The notes under the pieces were generated by a model. That model was not told the origin of the DNA and ran no database searches. It saw only the letters and a program-made list of their open reading frames with translations. From positions 1 through 40,574 of the forward strand of contig JAZROP010000002.1 in assembly GCA_045648785.1 (NCBI GenBank): a stretch of 40,574 nucleotides of DNA. Reading direction: 5' to 3'. How positions within the stretch are numbered: the first letter of the stretch is position 1; every line of letters starts with the position of its first letter. A program made the translations under genes and the position numbers. Shown here piece after piece: positions 23,746 through 31,184 of this stretch. This DNA is from RGIG7450 sp045648785. GTDB lineage: Bacteria; Bacillota; Clostridia; RUG12999.

Positions 23746-24987
23746 TTAAATATTATAATCCAGTTTAAAACTTTCGCCACAGCCATACTTTTCATAAACA
23801 TAGTCAATATCTTTATCACCACGACCGGACAGACAAGCCAGAATAGAACCTGATTTGTGCTCTTTTGCATAGCGAAGCGCATAGGCAACAGCATGCGCAC
23901 TTTCAATAGCTGGAATAATACCCTCGTATCTTGAAAGCAGGAAGAAGGCCTCCATAGCTTCCTCGTCAGAAACTGTTTCATAATTAACTCTGCCAAGGTC
24001 TCTGAGGTGCGCATGTTCAGGGCCAACACCCGGATAGTCAAGGCCGCTGGCAATAGAATATACCGGCAGGGGCTCGCCCTTTTCATCCTGAAGAACATAA
24101 CTGGTATATCCATGAATTATACCTTTTGTGCCATACGCCATTGTTGCCGCATGATCGCCCACTTTATCACCGCGTCCAAGCGGTTCAACACCATATATTT
24201 CAACCGGATCAGCAAGGAACGGCGTAAACATTCCAAGAGAGTTTGAACCGCCGCCTACGCAGGCACAAATTGCATCGGGCATGATTCCCGTCATTTCTAA
24301 AAATTGTTCTCTTGCTTCAATTCCTATAATCGCCTGAAAATCTCTTACCATCTTTGGAAAAGGATGCGGACCGGCTGCTGTGCCAATACAATAAATCGCA
24401 TCTTTATATTCTTTCAGATATGCCTCAAATGCCGCATCGCAAGCTTCTTTCAAGGTTTTAAGTCCTTTTGTAACGGGAATAACATTTGCCCCCAGCATTT
24501 TCATTCTTATTACATTCGGGTGTTGCTTTGCAATGTCTACTTCGCCCATATACACATCGCATTCCATGCCAAAATATGCGGCTGCCGTAGCTATTGCAAC
24601 ACCGTGCTGACCTGCTCCTGTTTCAGCAATAATTTTCTTTTTCCCCATGTATTTTGCCAAAAGACCTTCTCCCATACAATGGTTGAGCTTATGTGCACCC
24701 GTATGATTGAGATCTTCTCTCTTAAGATAAATCTGGCAGTTACCAAAAATTTTCGAAAGTCTTTCACAGTGATAAACAGGTGTAGGTCTACCCTGAAATT
24801 CCTTTCTAATTCTGCGAAGCTCATTTATAAATTGCGCCGAATGACAGATAGCTTCGTAAGCATCGTCCGCCTCTTTAAACGCCTCTATAAGCTCTTTCGC
24901 CTGAAAAGATCCGCCATACTCACCGAAATAGCCGTTTTCATCAGGATAATGTTTAAGATAATCATCAAAATCTCTATATTTATTCAT
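23746..24987 (-). CDS. trpB: Tryptophan synthase beta chain, stand-alone
   Basis: A 413-residue PLP enzyme that joins indole and serine to tryptophan. HTGAHKLNH places the Schiff-base lysine at K100, AETGAGQHG holds the catalytic Glu122, and CVGGGSNS and SGRGDKD bind the cofactor phosphate and ring. It is the TrpB1 type. No trpA or other trp gene is adjacent: the gene stands alone behind a tryptophan-specific T-box and has its own terminator. It may pair with a distant TrpA or salvage free indole. The start follows AAAAGGAGAGG at 8 bases. Confidence 0.95.
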   Translation of the reverse strand: MNKYRDFDDYLKHYPDENGYFGEYGGSFQAKELIEAFKEADDAYEAICHSAQFINELRRIRKEFQGRPTPVYHCERLSKIFGNCQIYLKREDLNHTGAHKLNHCMGEGLLAKYMGKKKIIAETGAGQHGVAIATAAAYFGMECDVYMGEVDIAKQHPNVIRMKMLGANVIPVTKGLKTLKEACDAAFEAYLKEYKDAIYCIGTAAGPHPFPKMVRDFQAIIGIEAREQFLEMTGIMPDAICACVGGGSNSLGMFTPFLADPVEIYGVEPLGRGDKVGDHAATMAYGTKGIIHGYTSYVLQDEKGEPLPVYSIASGLDYPGVGPEHAHLRDLGRVNYETVSDEEAMEAFFLLSRYEGIIPAIESAHAVAYALRYAKEHKSGSILACLSGRGDKDIDYVYEKYGCGESFKLDYNI

Positions 24988-25033
24988 ATTAACCTCTCCT
25001 TTTATTCTATAATATCATACTATGTCATTAAAA

Positions 25034-25081
25034 TCAAGCATTGTTACGCCATCGAAACTCCGGATTAATTATATGAATCAT
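25034..25081 (-). CDS. 15-residue leader ORF between T-box and trpB
   Basis: ATG 25081 follows AAAGGAGG with 6-base spacing, one of the best ribosome sites in the window. The frame encodes MIHIINPEFRWRNNA and stops with TGA at 25034. It contains one Trp codon. It lies downstream of the T-box terminator, about 50 bases before trpB. It could be a leader peptide or the remnant of a gene deleted between T-box and trpB; expression is unproven. Confidence 0.4.
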   Translation of the reverse strand: MIHIINPEFRWRNNA

Positions 25082-25104
25082 TTTATCCTCCTTTAAGTAA
25101 AAAA

Positions 25105-25362
25105 GCCCTTGATCTGCTTTTGCAAATCAAGGGCGAAAAAACTTTTCCGCGGTGCCACCTTGTTTCAAGCCATACGGCTCCTCTGTCGGGATACCATCAT
25201 ATCCCCGGCTACTAACGCAAGCCCACTCGTCAGCGCATTTAACGCCGCCCTCAACAGTCCATATTACACAGCAACCTTTACGGAACTCACACCATAATCC
25301 GCTCGCTTTAAAAGACATTGTCTGCTTTTTTTCTGTTTCATCGGTTTTAATAAATTTATGTA
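25105..25362 (-). promoter_or_regulatory. T-box riboswitch, tryptophan-specific, controlling trpB
   Basis: The conserved T-box motif (minus strand AAGGTGGCACCGCG, 25161-25148) is followed by a terminator, GCCCTTGAT pairing with ATCAAGGGC (25134-25126 and 25113-25105) plus a T run. Stem I shows GGTGTGAG. The specifier triplet UGG (25261-25259), followed by the usual A, matches Trp. The T-box bulge UGGC pairs with tRNA ending GCCA, that is discriminator G, as in bacterial tRNA-Trp. Uncharged tRNA-Trp would favour antitermination and trpB expression. Confidence 0.92.
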
Positions 25363-25369
25363 TGCACCA

Positions 25370-25398
25370 ATTATAACACTGTTTTTTTCTTTTGTCAA
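25370..25398 (-). promoter_or_regulatory. Promoter of the trpB T-box transcript
   Basis: On the minus strand, TTGACA (25398-25393), 17 bases, TATAAT (25375-25370): full consensus. It lies only 4 bases from the stop codon of the LysM-CAP gene. Confidence 0.85.
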
Positions 25399-25402
25399 TA
25401 TA

Positions 25403-25996
25403 TTATTTCCCTATAAACATTTGAGTACAATAGTTTCCGCTTTTTACATAACCAACCCCTATTTTTGTAAATGACGGATTTAGGATATTTTTTCTGTGAC
25501 CCGCTGAATTCATCCATGCATTTACAACAACCTTGGGTGATGAATATCCCTGAGATAGATTTTCACCCGCACTTATGTAAGAAATCCCGAAATTTTTCAT
25601 CATTTGATATGGCGTTCCATATGTAGGGCTGTTGTGAGCAAAATACTTTTTGTCTTTCATGTCCTGCGACTTGTATCTTGCTACCCGGCTTAGTTCCCAG
25701 TCCGCTGTAAGTGGTTTCAGACCATTTTCCTTTCTTATTTCATTTACCAGCCGTACAATTTCATCTTCAAAAGCTGCTACTTCTGCATCCACTGTCGGTA
25801 TGTTCAGGACTTGACCGGGATAAATAAGATTTACATTCGTTACCTTCGGGTTAGCCTCTTTTATTTCACTTAACCCTGCCTCATGTTTTACTGCAATTTT
25901 CCACAGCGTATCTCCCTTTTCAACCGTATATGTAGCTGCATATGAATTCACAGTTAACAACATAGCTGTTGCTGCAGTTAAAATTATTTTTTTCAT
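25403..25996 (-). CDS. Secreted LysM and CAP-domain protein
   Basis: A 197-residue protein. Residues 1-21 are a signal peptide (MKKI, hydrophobic core, SYAA cleavage region). Residues 23-67 form a LysM domain (YTVEKGDTLWKIA ... YPGQVLNIP) that binds peptidoglycan. Residues 78-197 form a CAP/SCP domain of the YkwD type, with H121, E144 and H167 in the cavity positions. The arrangement resembles spore-coat or cell-wall proteins of the SafA/YkwD kind; biochemical activity is unknown. A promoter TTGAAA-18-TATAAT lies upstream (26072-26043). No terminator follows, so its transcript may run into the trpB T-box. Confidence 0.88.
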   Translation of the reverse strand: MKKIILTAATAMLLTVNSYAATYTVEKGDTLWKIAVKHEAGLSEIKEANPKVTNVNLIYPGQVLNIPTVDAEVAAFEDEIVRLVNEIRKENGLKPLTADWELSRVARYKSQDMKDKKYFAHNSPTYGTPYQMMKNFGISYISAGENLSQGYSSPKVVVNAWMNSAGHRKNILNPSFTKIGVGYVKSGNYCTQMFIGK

Positions 25997-26042
25997 TTTA
26001 TGTATAACCTCCGTTTATTTTTTGTGCATAAGCACATTTTTA

Positions 26043-26072
26043 ATTATACCACATCCGTTTACATAATTTCAA
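26043..26072 (-). promoter_or_regulatory. Promoter of the LysM-CAP gene
   Basis: On the minus strand, TTGAAA (26072-26067), 18-base spacer, TATAAT (26048-26043). GTGC-ATAA-GCAC in the leader can form a short hairpin. Confidence 0.6.
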
Positions 26073-26103
26073 AGGTAATTATATTCATATTTACCAAAAT
26101 ATA

Positions 26104-26138
26104 AAAGCAGGAGGTCTTTTTGTTAGTCCTCCTGCTTA
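26104..26138 (-). terminator. Terminator after the broken gene at 26148
   Basis: AGCAGGAGG (26106-26114) pairs with CCTCCTGCT (26128-26136); on the minus strand TTTT follows. It closes the dus and inositol-monophosphatase transcript. Confidence 0.75.
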
Positions 26139-26147
26139 ATTTGTTAT

Positions 26148-26427
26148 CTATTTCCCGAGTAAAACTGCCCCCGCTGTAAACGGAGTAGGATTCTTTATAA
26201 GGATTTTACCGTCTGACACTGTTATTTTATCCTCAATAAGCTGCTGTGAAATAAACTCAAGCTTTTCGTAAAAGCTTTTCATTGTTTCTCCGGGGCGGGA
26301 ACTCCCTGACCGGCAATGTGGTAATAAGTAAGTCTGCCCGATGTGCATCCGTGAGTGTTTTTTCACTGTCTATCAGATACTCAACAATTGTATCTTCAAG
26401 CTGCTATTTTTTCGTCTCAAACTTCAT
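26148..26427 (-). pseudogene. Broken small gene of unknown family
   Basis: ATG 26427 follows GAGG and begins MKFETKK, but codon 8 is TAG (26406-26404). The frame goes on as QLEDTIVEYLIDSEKTLTDA and then LLITTLPVREFPPR. Coding sense then shifts to another frame (MKSFYEKLEFISQQLIEDK, ending FTAGAVLLGK, stop at 26148). One nonsense and one frameshift change are needed to join the pieces into a protein of about 92 residues. I do not recognise the family. It lies 11 bases after the inositol-monophosphatase stop, so it was probably the last gene of that operon. Confidence 0.6.
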
Positions 26428-26437
26428 AATGTTACCT

Positions 26438-27199
26438 CTATTGTCTTAACAACTCAGTAAATTCTTTGTGAACAAGTCCGTTTGTTGCAACTATGTGCTG
26501 ATTCAAGACATCCACATCAGTGTTTCCGTCAATAGTGCTGACCTTTCCTCCCGCTTCGGTTACAATTATTTGTCCTGCAGCAAAATCCCACGGTTTTAAA
26601 TACCTGCCAAGAAAAATATCAAATTTACCGCAGGCAACATATGCAAGTGCAACCGCTGCCGAACCTATTACCCTCACATCCTGACAATTAAGATATATTT
26701 TTCTTATATATTCCATTGCCTCGTCACATTCATGTTTAAAATATGCATTTAGCTCAATTTCACTGAGGCAATCGGCAAGATGAATATTTTTACTACACCT
26801 TATCTGCTTTCCATTTAAAAATGCACCTTTTCCTTTTTCAGCATAAAAGATTTCATTTTTGTAAGGTACATAAATAACTCCTGCTTTTATCTCACCACCA
26901 GAGCAAAAGCCAAGCGAAACTGCACTTTGTTCAAATTCATGCACAAAATTTGTTGTGCCGTCAATCGGGTCTAAAATCCAATAATCGTGGCACCACTCAA
27001 AAGATTTTTCTTCCTCCGACTTAAATCCGATTTCAGGAAATTCTTCCTTTAGTCTGTTGTGCAGATAGTCAGAAATTCCCGTATCTGCGCCCGTAACATA
27101 ATCTGACTGCCCTTTTTCCCGTACATCCTTGCGCAGGGCATTGTCAAAGAAAATTTTATCCGTTTCCTGCACAATACTTATAATTTTTTTAATATCCAT
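26438..27199 (-). CDS. Inositol monophosphatase family protein
   Basis: A 253-residue member of the lithium-sensitive phosphatase family. SEEE (61-64) and WILDPIDGTTNF (74-85) with D77 and D80 bind the metals, and PWDFAAGQIIVTEAGG near the C-terminus completes the site. Possible substrates are inositol phosphate, PAP/3'-nucleotides or other sugar phosphates; the sequence does not decide. I chose ATG 27199 (after AGAGG) over the in-frame start at 27232, which lies in dus. It follows dus by 10 bases. Confidence 0.9.
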   Translation of the reverse strand: MDIKKIISIVQETDKIFFDNALRKDVREKGQSDYVTGADTGISDYLHNRLKEEFPEIGFKSEEEKSFEWCHDYWILDPIDGTTNFVHEFEQSAVSLGFCSGGEIKAGVIYVPYKNEIFYAEKGKGAFLNGKQIRCSKNIHLADCLSEIELNAYFKHECDEAMEYIRKIYLNCQDVRVIGSAAVALAYVACGKFDIFLGRYLKPWDFAAGQIIVTEAGGKVSTIDGNTDVDVLNQHIVATNGLVHKEFTELLRQ

Positions 27200-27209
27200 A
27201 ATATACCTC

Positions 27210-28130
27210 TTAAAACTCGGGAAGCATATCAATTGCGCTGTTTAAATCGGTCAGCCTGTTTGATTTTTTTACCGCTTTTAAAATTTTCTTTTCTTCGGGA
27301 AAATTCTGCATAATAAATATCCAGATTTCCTTAAGTCTGTGAAGCGTATATACTTCTGATTTAAGAACTGTCATATATCTCTCTTCAAGAAGCCTTGAAA
27401 ACCTTAATATCTCATCTTTTGAAAGCGGTTTTCCTCCCCTTATTTCACGGAATATCGCCGGGTTTATTATCGCTCCTCTACCTATCATAACACCACTTAT
27501 ATTTGGATAGTCAGCGACAATTTTACGATAATCTTCCGCTGTAAAAATATTTCCGTTATAGCATATTTTAAGTGGTGAACCTTGATATGCCCGGTCAAAA
27601 GTCTGCATATTCGGAACACCTTTATAATATTCTTCTCTTACCCTCGGGTGTATTATAAGCTCATTGATTGGGTATTTATTAAACACATCCATAATCCCGT
27701 CAAATTCATCATGAGAATAAAACCCCGTTCTTGTTTTTATGGAAACTTTTGCGTTTGTATGTGAAAAAATATAATCAAGCAGCCTGTCCAGCTCCTCTGT
27801 ATCTTTAAGTCCGCCCGCACCTCTGCCTTTTTTTACAACAGTTCCCGACGGGCATCCTAGATTAAGATTAACCTCGTCAAAACCGGCATATTTTATTCTA
27901 TCTGCGAACTGAACAAAAGCCTCTCCACTACTGCATAATACCTGCGCGCGCACCTTGACGCTATTATTATCTTTTATAATATCCCTGATGGTTTTTCTGC
28001 TTATTCTTTCATTTTCCGAAGGAACAATAAAAGGTGCAAAATATTCATCACATCCACCAAACACCTCATCATGCGTGTTTCTAAATGTGTATGGGGTTAT
28101 CCCCTCCATGGGCGCAAAATAAAGTTTCAT
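27210..28130 (-). CDS. dus: tRNA-dihydrouridine synthase
   Basis: A 306-residue flavin TIM-barrel enzyme that reduces uridine to dihydrouridine in tRNA D-loops. The N-terminus YFAPMEGIT, the motif LNLGCPSGTVVKKGRGAGGL (residues 89-108, catalytic C93) and the FMN-binding KTRTG and VMIGRGA segments are all present. It belongs to the smaller bacterial Dus group rather than classic DusB, judging by length. The exact target positions cannot be read from sequence. It is co-transcribed with the phosphatase gene downstream. Confidence 0.92.
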   Translation of the reverse strand: MKLYFAPMEGITPYTFRNTHDEVFGGCDEYFAPFIVPSENERISRKTIRDIIKDNNSVKVRAQVLCSSGEAFVQFADRIKYAGFDEVNLNLGCPSGTVVKKGRGAGGLKDTEELDRLLDYIFSHTNAKVSIKTRTGFYSHDEFDGIMDVFNKYPINELIIHPRVREEYYKGVPNMQTFDRAYQGSPLKICYNGNIFTAEDYRKIVADYPNISGVMIGRGAIINPAIFREIRGGKPLSKDEILRFSRLLEERYMTVLKSEVYTLHRLKEIWIFIMQNFPEEKKILKAVKKSNRLTDLNSAIDMLPEF

Positions 28131-28161
28131 GTATTCTCCTCTTTTTTCTGCTCAGAAAAAA

Positions 28162-28690
28162 TTATTTTATATCAATCAGCTCAAGCAAATCATCCATTCC
28201 CAGTCTCTTAAGACATGGATCAAGCACAGAGTGAGGGCTTACTGTAAGGACATTAAGGTATGCTCCCGATTTTTTATGTTTTAAGAACTGAAATAACATT
28301 GGCTTTCGACGGAATATTATACATATATTCGTTGTATGCATACTCATTCATTAATTTTATCAGTTCTTCCTTAGATAATGAAATGCCTAATTTTTAAAAT
28401 ATTCAGCTGTTTCTGCATATCCTAAAGGTGTAATAATCTTTACAATGCTTTCTTCATATTTTATATTATTTTCATCCAGAATTCCTAGCATCACCAATAT
28501 ATCCATCCTCAATACAGCCATAATGTCGAAAAGGCTCTTCAAACTTTGGGAAGTATACCGAAACATCGGGGGTTTTATTATCAAACCAGTATAAAAATCG
28601 CTTTTCTTCCGTTCCGTCTTCATGAATAATCTTTTTCCCCAACCGTTGAGCAATATGTTTTTATGTTTGTTCCCATGTCAAGACTGGTCA
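28162..28690 (-). pseudogene. Frameshifted remnant of an unrecognised gene
   Basis: Coding-like peptides follow one another in changing frames on the minus strand: FLTSLDMGTNIKTYCSTVGE, then DGTEEKRFLYWFDNKTPDVS, then ILDENNIKYEESIVKIITPL, then KLGISLSKEELIKLMNEYAY, then SGAYLNVLTVSPHSVLDPCL ending ELIDIK at 28162. At least three frameshifts are needed to join them into about 165 residues. I do not recognise the family. The gene is clearly inactive as it stands, unless the assembly is wrong here. Confidence 0.65.
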
Positions 28691-28787
28691 AAAAAACATT
28701 CTTCCAGAGCTTTTATTATTCAAAACATATAATCTGGTTATATTCTACTATACATTTTACCACATTAATTCTCCTTATGCAAACAAA

Positions 28788-28818
28788 AAAAGTGACTGTT
28801 TTTAAAACAGTCACTTTT
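28788..28818. terminator. Terminator between madM and the broken gene
   Basis: GTGACTGTTT (28792-28801) pairs with AAACAGTCAC (28805-28814), with A runs before and T runs after, so it works in both directions. It ends the madLM transcript. Confidence 0.85.
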
Positions 28819-28823
28819 TTACT

Positions 28824-29594
28824 TTACGGTAGGAATATTTTAACAATAAAAAATAATACTGACGGGCAAAGAAGGCATCCCATGCCTGTATAGAATGTAG
28901 ATGTCATTGCACCGTAGGGTACGAGTTTCGGATTTGTTGCGGCAAGGCCTGCGGTTGTACCGCTTGTTGTTCCCATCAGCCCACCAAATACCATTGCTGC
29001 GCGTGGAGTATTAAGTCCTATTTTCTTTGCGACTATTGGCGTTATAACCATTACTGCAATAGACTTGAATACACCTACTGCAATTGAGATTGCTATAACC
29101 GCGGAATCTGCACCTATTGCAGCACCTGTAACGGGGCCTACTACGAAAGTAGTTGCACCTGCCGCAATAGTGGAAACGCTGGCAGCATCACGATAACCAA
29201 ATGCAAGTGCAATCAGCACGCCTATAAAGAATGTAAGCACGACACCCGTAAGCAGAGCAACAACGCCAACAAGACCGCACTTTTTAATTTCAGATAATTT
29301 TGCGCCGAAAGAAGTTGCAACAATTGTAAAGTCACGAAGTGCAGATGCACCAAGAATTCCAATACCGGTAAAAACGGTAACATCCGCAAGGCCTTTTGAG
29401 CCGCCTGTCACTTTTCCGCCCACATAAGCGAGAATAAGACCTAAGAATATTGCGATTGCAGATGAGTGAATTCTGCCACCGGTTAGTTTTGAAATACCTG
29501 TTGAAATTGCCACGATGATGCCGACAAGCAAAAATGACATAACAAACGCATTATCAACAAAAAGATTTACAAAGATATCTGCTAATGCTCTCAT
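28824..29594 (-). CDS. madM: Malonate transporter, MadM subunit
   Basis: A 256-residue integral membrane protein with about eight helices and glycine-rich loops (GGRIHSSAIAIFLGL, TTFVVGPVTGAAIGADSAV, GLMGTTSGTTAG) typical of MadM. With MadL it forms the sodium-dependent malonate carrier first described in Malonomonas rubra. Its ATG overlaps the madL stop by 4 bases. Malonate decarboxylase genes are absent from the window, so the fate of the imported substrate is unknown. A related dicarboxylate is possible. Confidence 0.85.
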   Translation of the reverse strand: MRALADIFVNLFVDNAFVMSFLLVGIIVAISTGISKLTGGRIHSSAIAIFLGLILAYVGGKVTGGSKGLADVTVFTGIGILGASALRDFTIVATSFGAKLSEIKKCGLVGVVALLTGVVLTFFIGVLIALAFGYRDAASVSTIAAGATTFVVGPVTGAAIGADSAVIAISIAVGVFKSIAVMVITPIVAKKIGLNTPRAAMVFGGLMGTTSGTTAGLAATNPKLVPYGAMTSTFYTGMGCLLCPSVLFFIVKIFLP

Positions 29595-29980
29595 GCTTTT
29601 ACCTCCTTCTGTGCTTCATCTTCTGTTTCCTTGGGTGAAAATATATTAAAAACAGGAATAAGAAGAAGCATAATTACAACCACGCCAACACCTAAAGTGA
29701 GCGCAAGAACACCGCCGTCAAGAGCACTTACAACATTCTGCGAGGCAGACATAGCGATGATAACAGGGATAAACATTTCCTTCCAAAAATCAATTCCCTT
29801 GGTATAACTTTTTGGTAAAATTCTGTTAACTGTTTTAGAGTTGGTTGCAAGAAGAAGTAAAATCATTGCAAAACCAACACCGCCGACATCAGAACCAAGA
29901 CCCGTCCAGAGACCTATCAAATTTCCGATAAATGAGCCGATAAACATACAACCGGCCAGTAGTGCTACACCATAAATCAT
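29591..29980 (-). CDS. madL: Malonate transporter, MadL subunit
   Basis: A 129-residue membrane protein with four predicted helices (GVALLAGCMFIGSFIGNLIG and GGVGFAMILLLLATN among them) and a charged cytosolic tail. It is the small partner of MadM, with the usual gene order madL-madM. A promoter TTTACA-17-TATAAT (30044-30016, minus) lies upstream, and a palindrome at 30065-30086 sits behind it, between this gene and the divergent LysR regulator that probably controls it. Confidence 0.85.
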   Translation of the reverse strand: MIYGVALLAGCMFIGSFIGNLIGLWTGLGSDVGGVGFAMILLLLATNSKTVNRILPKSYTKGIDFWKEMFIPVIIAMSASQNVVSALDGGVLALTLGVGVVVIMLLLIPVFNIFSPKETEDEAQKEVKA

Positions 29981-30015
29981 AAAAAACCATCCTTTTCCAT
30001 TTTATGTACCATATT

Positions 30016-30044
30016 ATTATAAAGCAAGTCAGGTGCATTGTAAA
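30016..30044 (-). promoter_or_regulatory. madLM promoter
   Basis: On the minus strand, TTTACA (30044-30039), 17-base spacer, TATAAT (30021-30016). Confidence 0.7.
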
Positions 30045-30064
30045 TAATGAAATAAAATGTAGTC

Positions 30065-30086
30065 ACTATACATTTTATAGTATAGT
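30065..30086. promoter_or_regulatory. LysR-type operator between madL and lysR
   Basis: ACTATAC (30065-30071) and GTATAGT (30080-30086) are perfect 7-bp arms with an 8-base spacer. The site lies 21 bases upstream of the mad -35 box and 6 bases before the regulator's own -35, the usual place for a LysR recognition site. Confidence 0.65.
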
Positions 30087-30091
30087 AAGTA

Positions 30092-30120
30092 TTGACAAAT
30101 CCTCTTATTTACCATAAAAT
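30092..30120 (+). promoter_or_regulatory. Promoter of the LysR gene
   Basis: TTGACA (30092-30097), 17-base spacer, TAAAAT (30115-30120). The -10 box is less than 10 bases from the ribosome site, so the leader is very short. Confidence 0.7.
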
Positions 30121-30138
30121 AAAAATGAGGTGAAAATA

Positions 30139-31005
30139 GTGGAACTTTTACAACTTCAATATTTTTGCAATGCTGCAGAAACGGAAAACTTTTCTAAAAC
30201 CGCAAGAAACTATGGTGTACCTACCTCAAATATTTCTCAAAGCATTCACAGACTGGAAAATGAGCTGGGCACTTCCCTTTTTGACCGTTCCTCAAACAGA
30301 ATTTTTTTAAACGAGCAGGGAAAGTTACTATATTCCAACATTAAAACAGCCCTGATGTTGATTCATGACGCAAAAACCAAACTTTGCAACCACGAAAAAA
30401 TATCCGGCGAAATCAAAATACTAGCTGAAACAAACAGACGCATTGTAACAAAAGCTATAGAGCAGTTTCAAAAAAACTACAGCAATGTTATTTTTTTTAT
30501 TAATCATTCAGCTGAGTACTCAATCGATAAATATGACCTGATTATTTCGGATAAAATTCTCGAACAGAAAAACTTTACAAAGCATTTACTTGTTGTGGAT
30601 AAATTGCTTTTAGCAATGAAAAAAGATAATCCTTTGGTGAATAACAGCCAAATTTCTGTGAAAGATTTGGAAAATGAAAAATTCATTACAATGAACAACA
30701 AAAGCGGACTTTATAAATTGACAAATGAAATTTGTTATGCAGAAGGGTTCACGCCAAATATAGTAATTCAAAGCGATGACCCTGATTACATAAGAAAATA
30801 CATTGAAATGGGGCTTGGCATTTCCTTTGTCCCCTCTCTTTCTTGGAAAGGCACATTTTCCGAAAATGTTGAATGCAGACAGGTTTTCAATATTAAAAGG
30901 TACACCTTTGCTTATCTCAACACGCAGAAATACATTTCCAAAGCTACACTCACTTTTTTAGATACACTACTGAAGGTAGCGAGCGAATACTCACAAGAAG
31001 AATAA
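30139..31005 (+). CDS. LysR-family transcription regulator
   Basis: A 288-residue protein. The N-terminal winged helix-turn-helix is plain: QLQYFCNAAETENFSKTARN, SNISQSIHRLE, GTSLFDRSSN. The rest is the periplasmic-binding-like effector domain. I chose GTG 30139, 6 bases after GAGGTG; an in-frame GTG at 30130 would overlap that ribosome site. The gene is divergent from madL and shares an operator palindrome with it, so it probably regulates malonate uptake with malonate or malonyl-CoA as effector (inference). A terminator follows directly. Confidence 0.92.
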   Translation: MELLQLQYFCNAAETENFSKTARNYGVPTSNISQSIHRLENELGTSLFDRSSNRIFLNEQGKLLYSNIKTALMLIHDAKTKLCNHEKISGEIKILAETNRRIVTKAIEQFQKNYSNVIFFINHSAEYSIDKYDLIISDKILEQKNFTKHLLVVDKLLLAMKKDNPLVNNSQISVKDLENEKFITMNNKSGLYKLTNEICYAEGFTPNIVIQSDDPDYIRKYIEMGLGISFVPSLSWKGTFSENVECRQVFNIKRYTFAYLNTQKYISKATLTFLDTLLKVASEYSQEE

Positions 31006-31043
31006 AACAGGAGACCTTTCAAAAAAGGTCTCCTGTTTTTTAT
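31004..31043. terminator. Terminator of the LysR gene
   Basis: CAGGAGACCTT (31008-31018) pairs with AAGGTCTCCTG (31025-31035), flanked by A and T runs. Confidence 0.88.
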
Positions 31044-31150
31044 TGCTCTTTTGTAAACGGATTTTCAGGTATTCCTGCAAGCATAATAAAAATTAATACA
31101 ATCGAAGTTAAAATCTGTATGCATAAATTATAACATATAAAAAACAACAT
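31040..31150 (-). pseudogene. Possible remnant of a membrane protein C-terminus
   Basis: A 36-codon minus-strand frame ends LAGIPENPFTKEQ and has one hydrophobic helix (ILTSIVLIFIMLAG). It has no ribosome site and begins inside the terminator of the ligase gene. It reads like the tail of a membrane protein whose body is gone, but it could be chance. Confidence 0.25.
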
Positions 31151-31151
31151 A

Positions 31152-31181
31152 AAAAGGTGCAGAAAGATTTCTGCACCTTTT
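31152..31181 (-). terminator. Terminator of the leucine T-box operon
   Basis: A perfect 14-bp stem (31152-31165 with 31168-31181, sense AAAAGGTGCAGAAA) with a two-base GA gap lies 3 bases after the ligase stop. Its outer A/T pairs provide the T run. Confidence 0.8.
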
Positions 31182-31184
31182 AAA

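Noticed and set aside
24304..25068. 254-codon plus-strand frame opposite trpB and its leader
   Set aside because: It is antisense to a highly conserved TrpB frame, its product is cysteine- and isoleucine-rich without any family motif, and it has no ribosome site.
25127..25318. Short frames on both strands within 25127-25376
   Set aside because: They lie inside the tryptophan T-box leader, whose RNA motifs explain the conservation.
28663..28893. 76-codon plus-strand frame over the madM end
   Set aside because: It runs through a terminator hairpin and antisense into madM, with no ribosome site.
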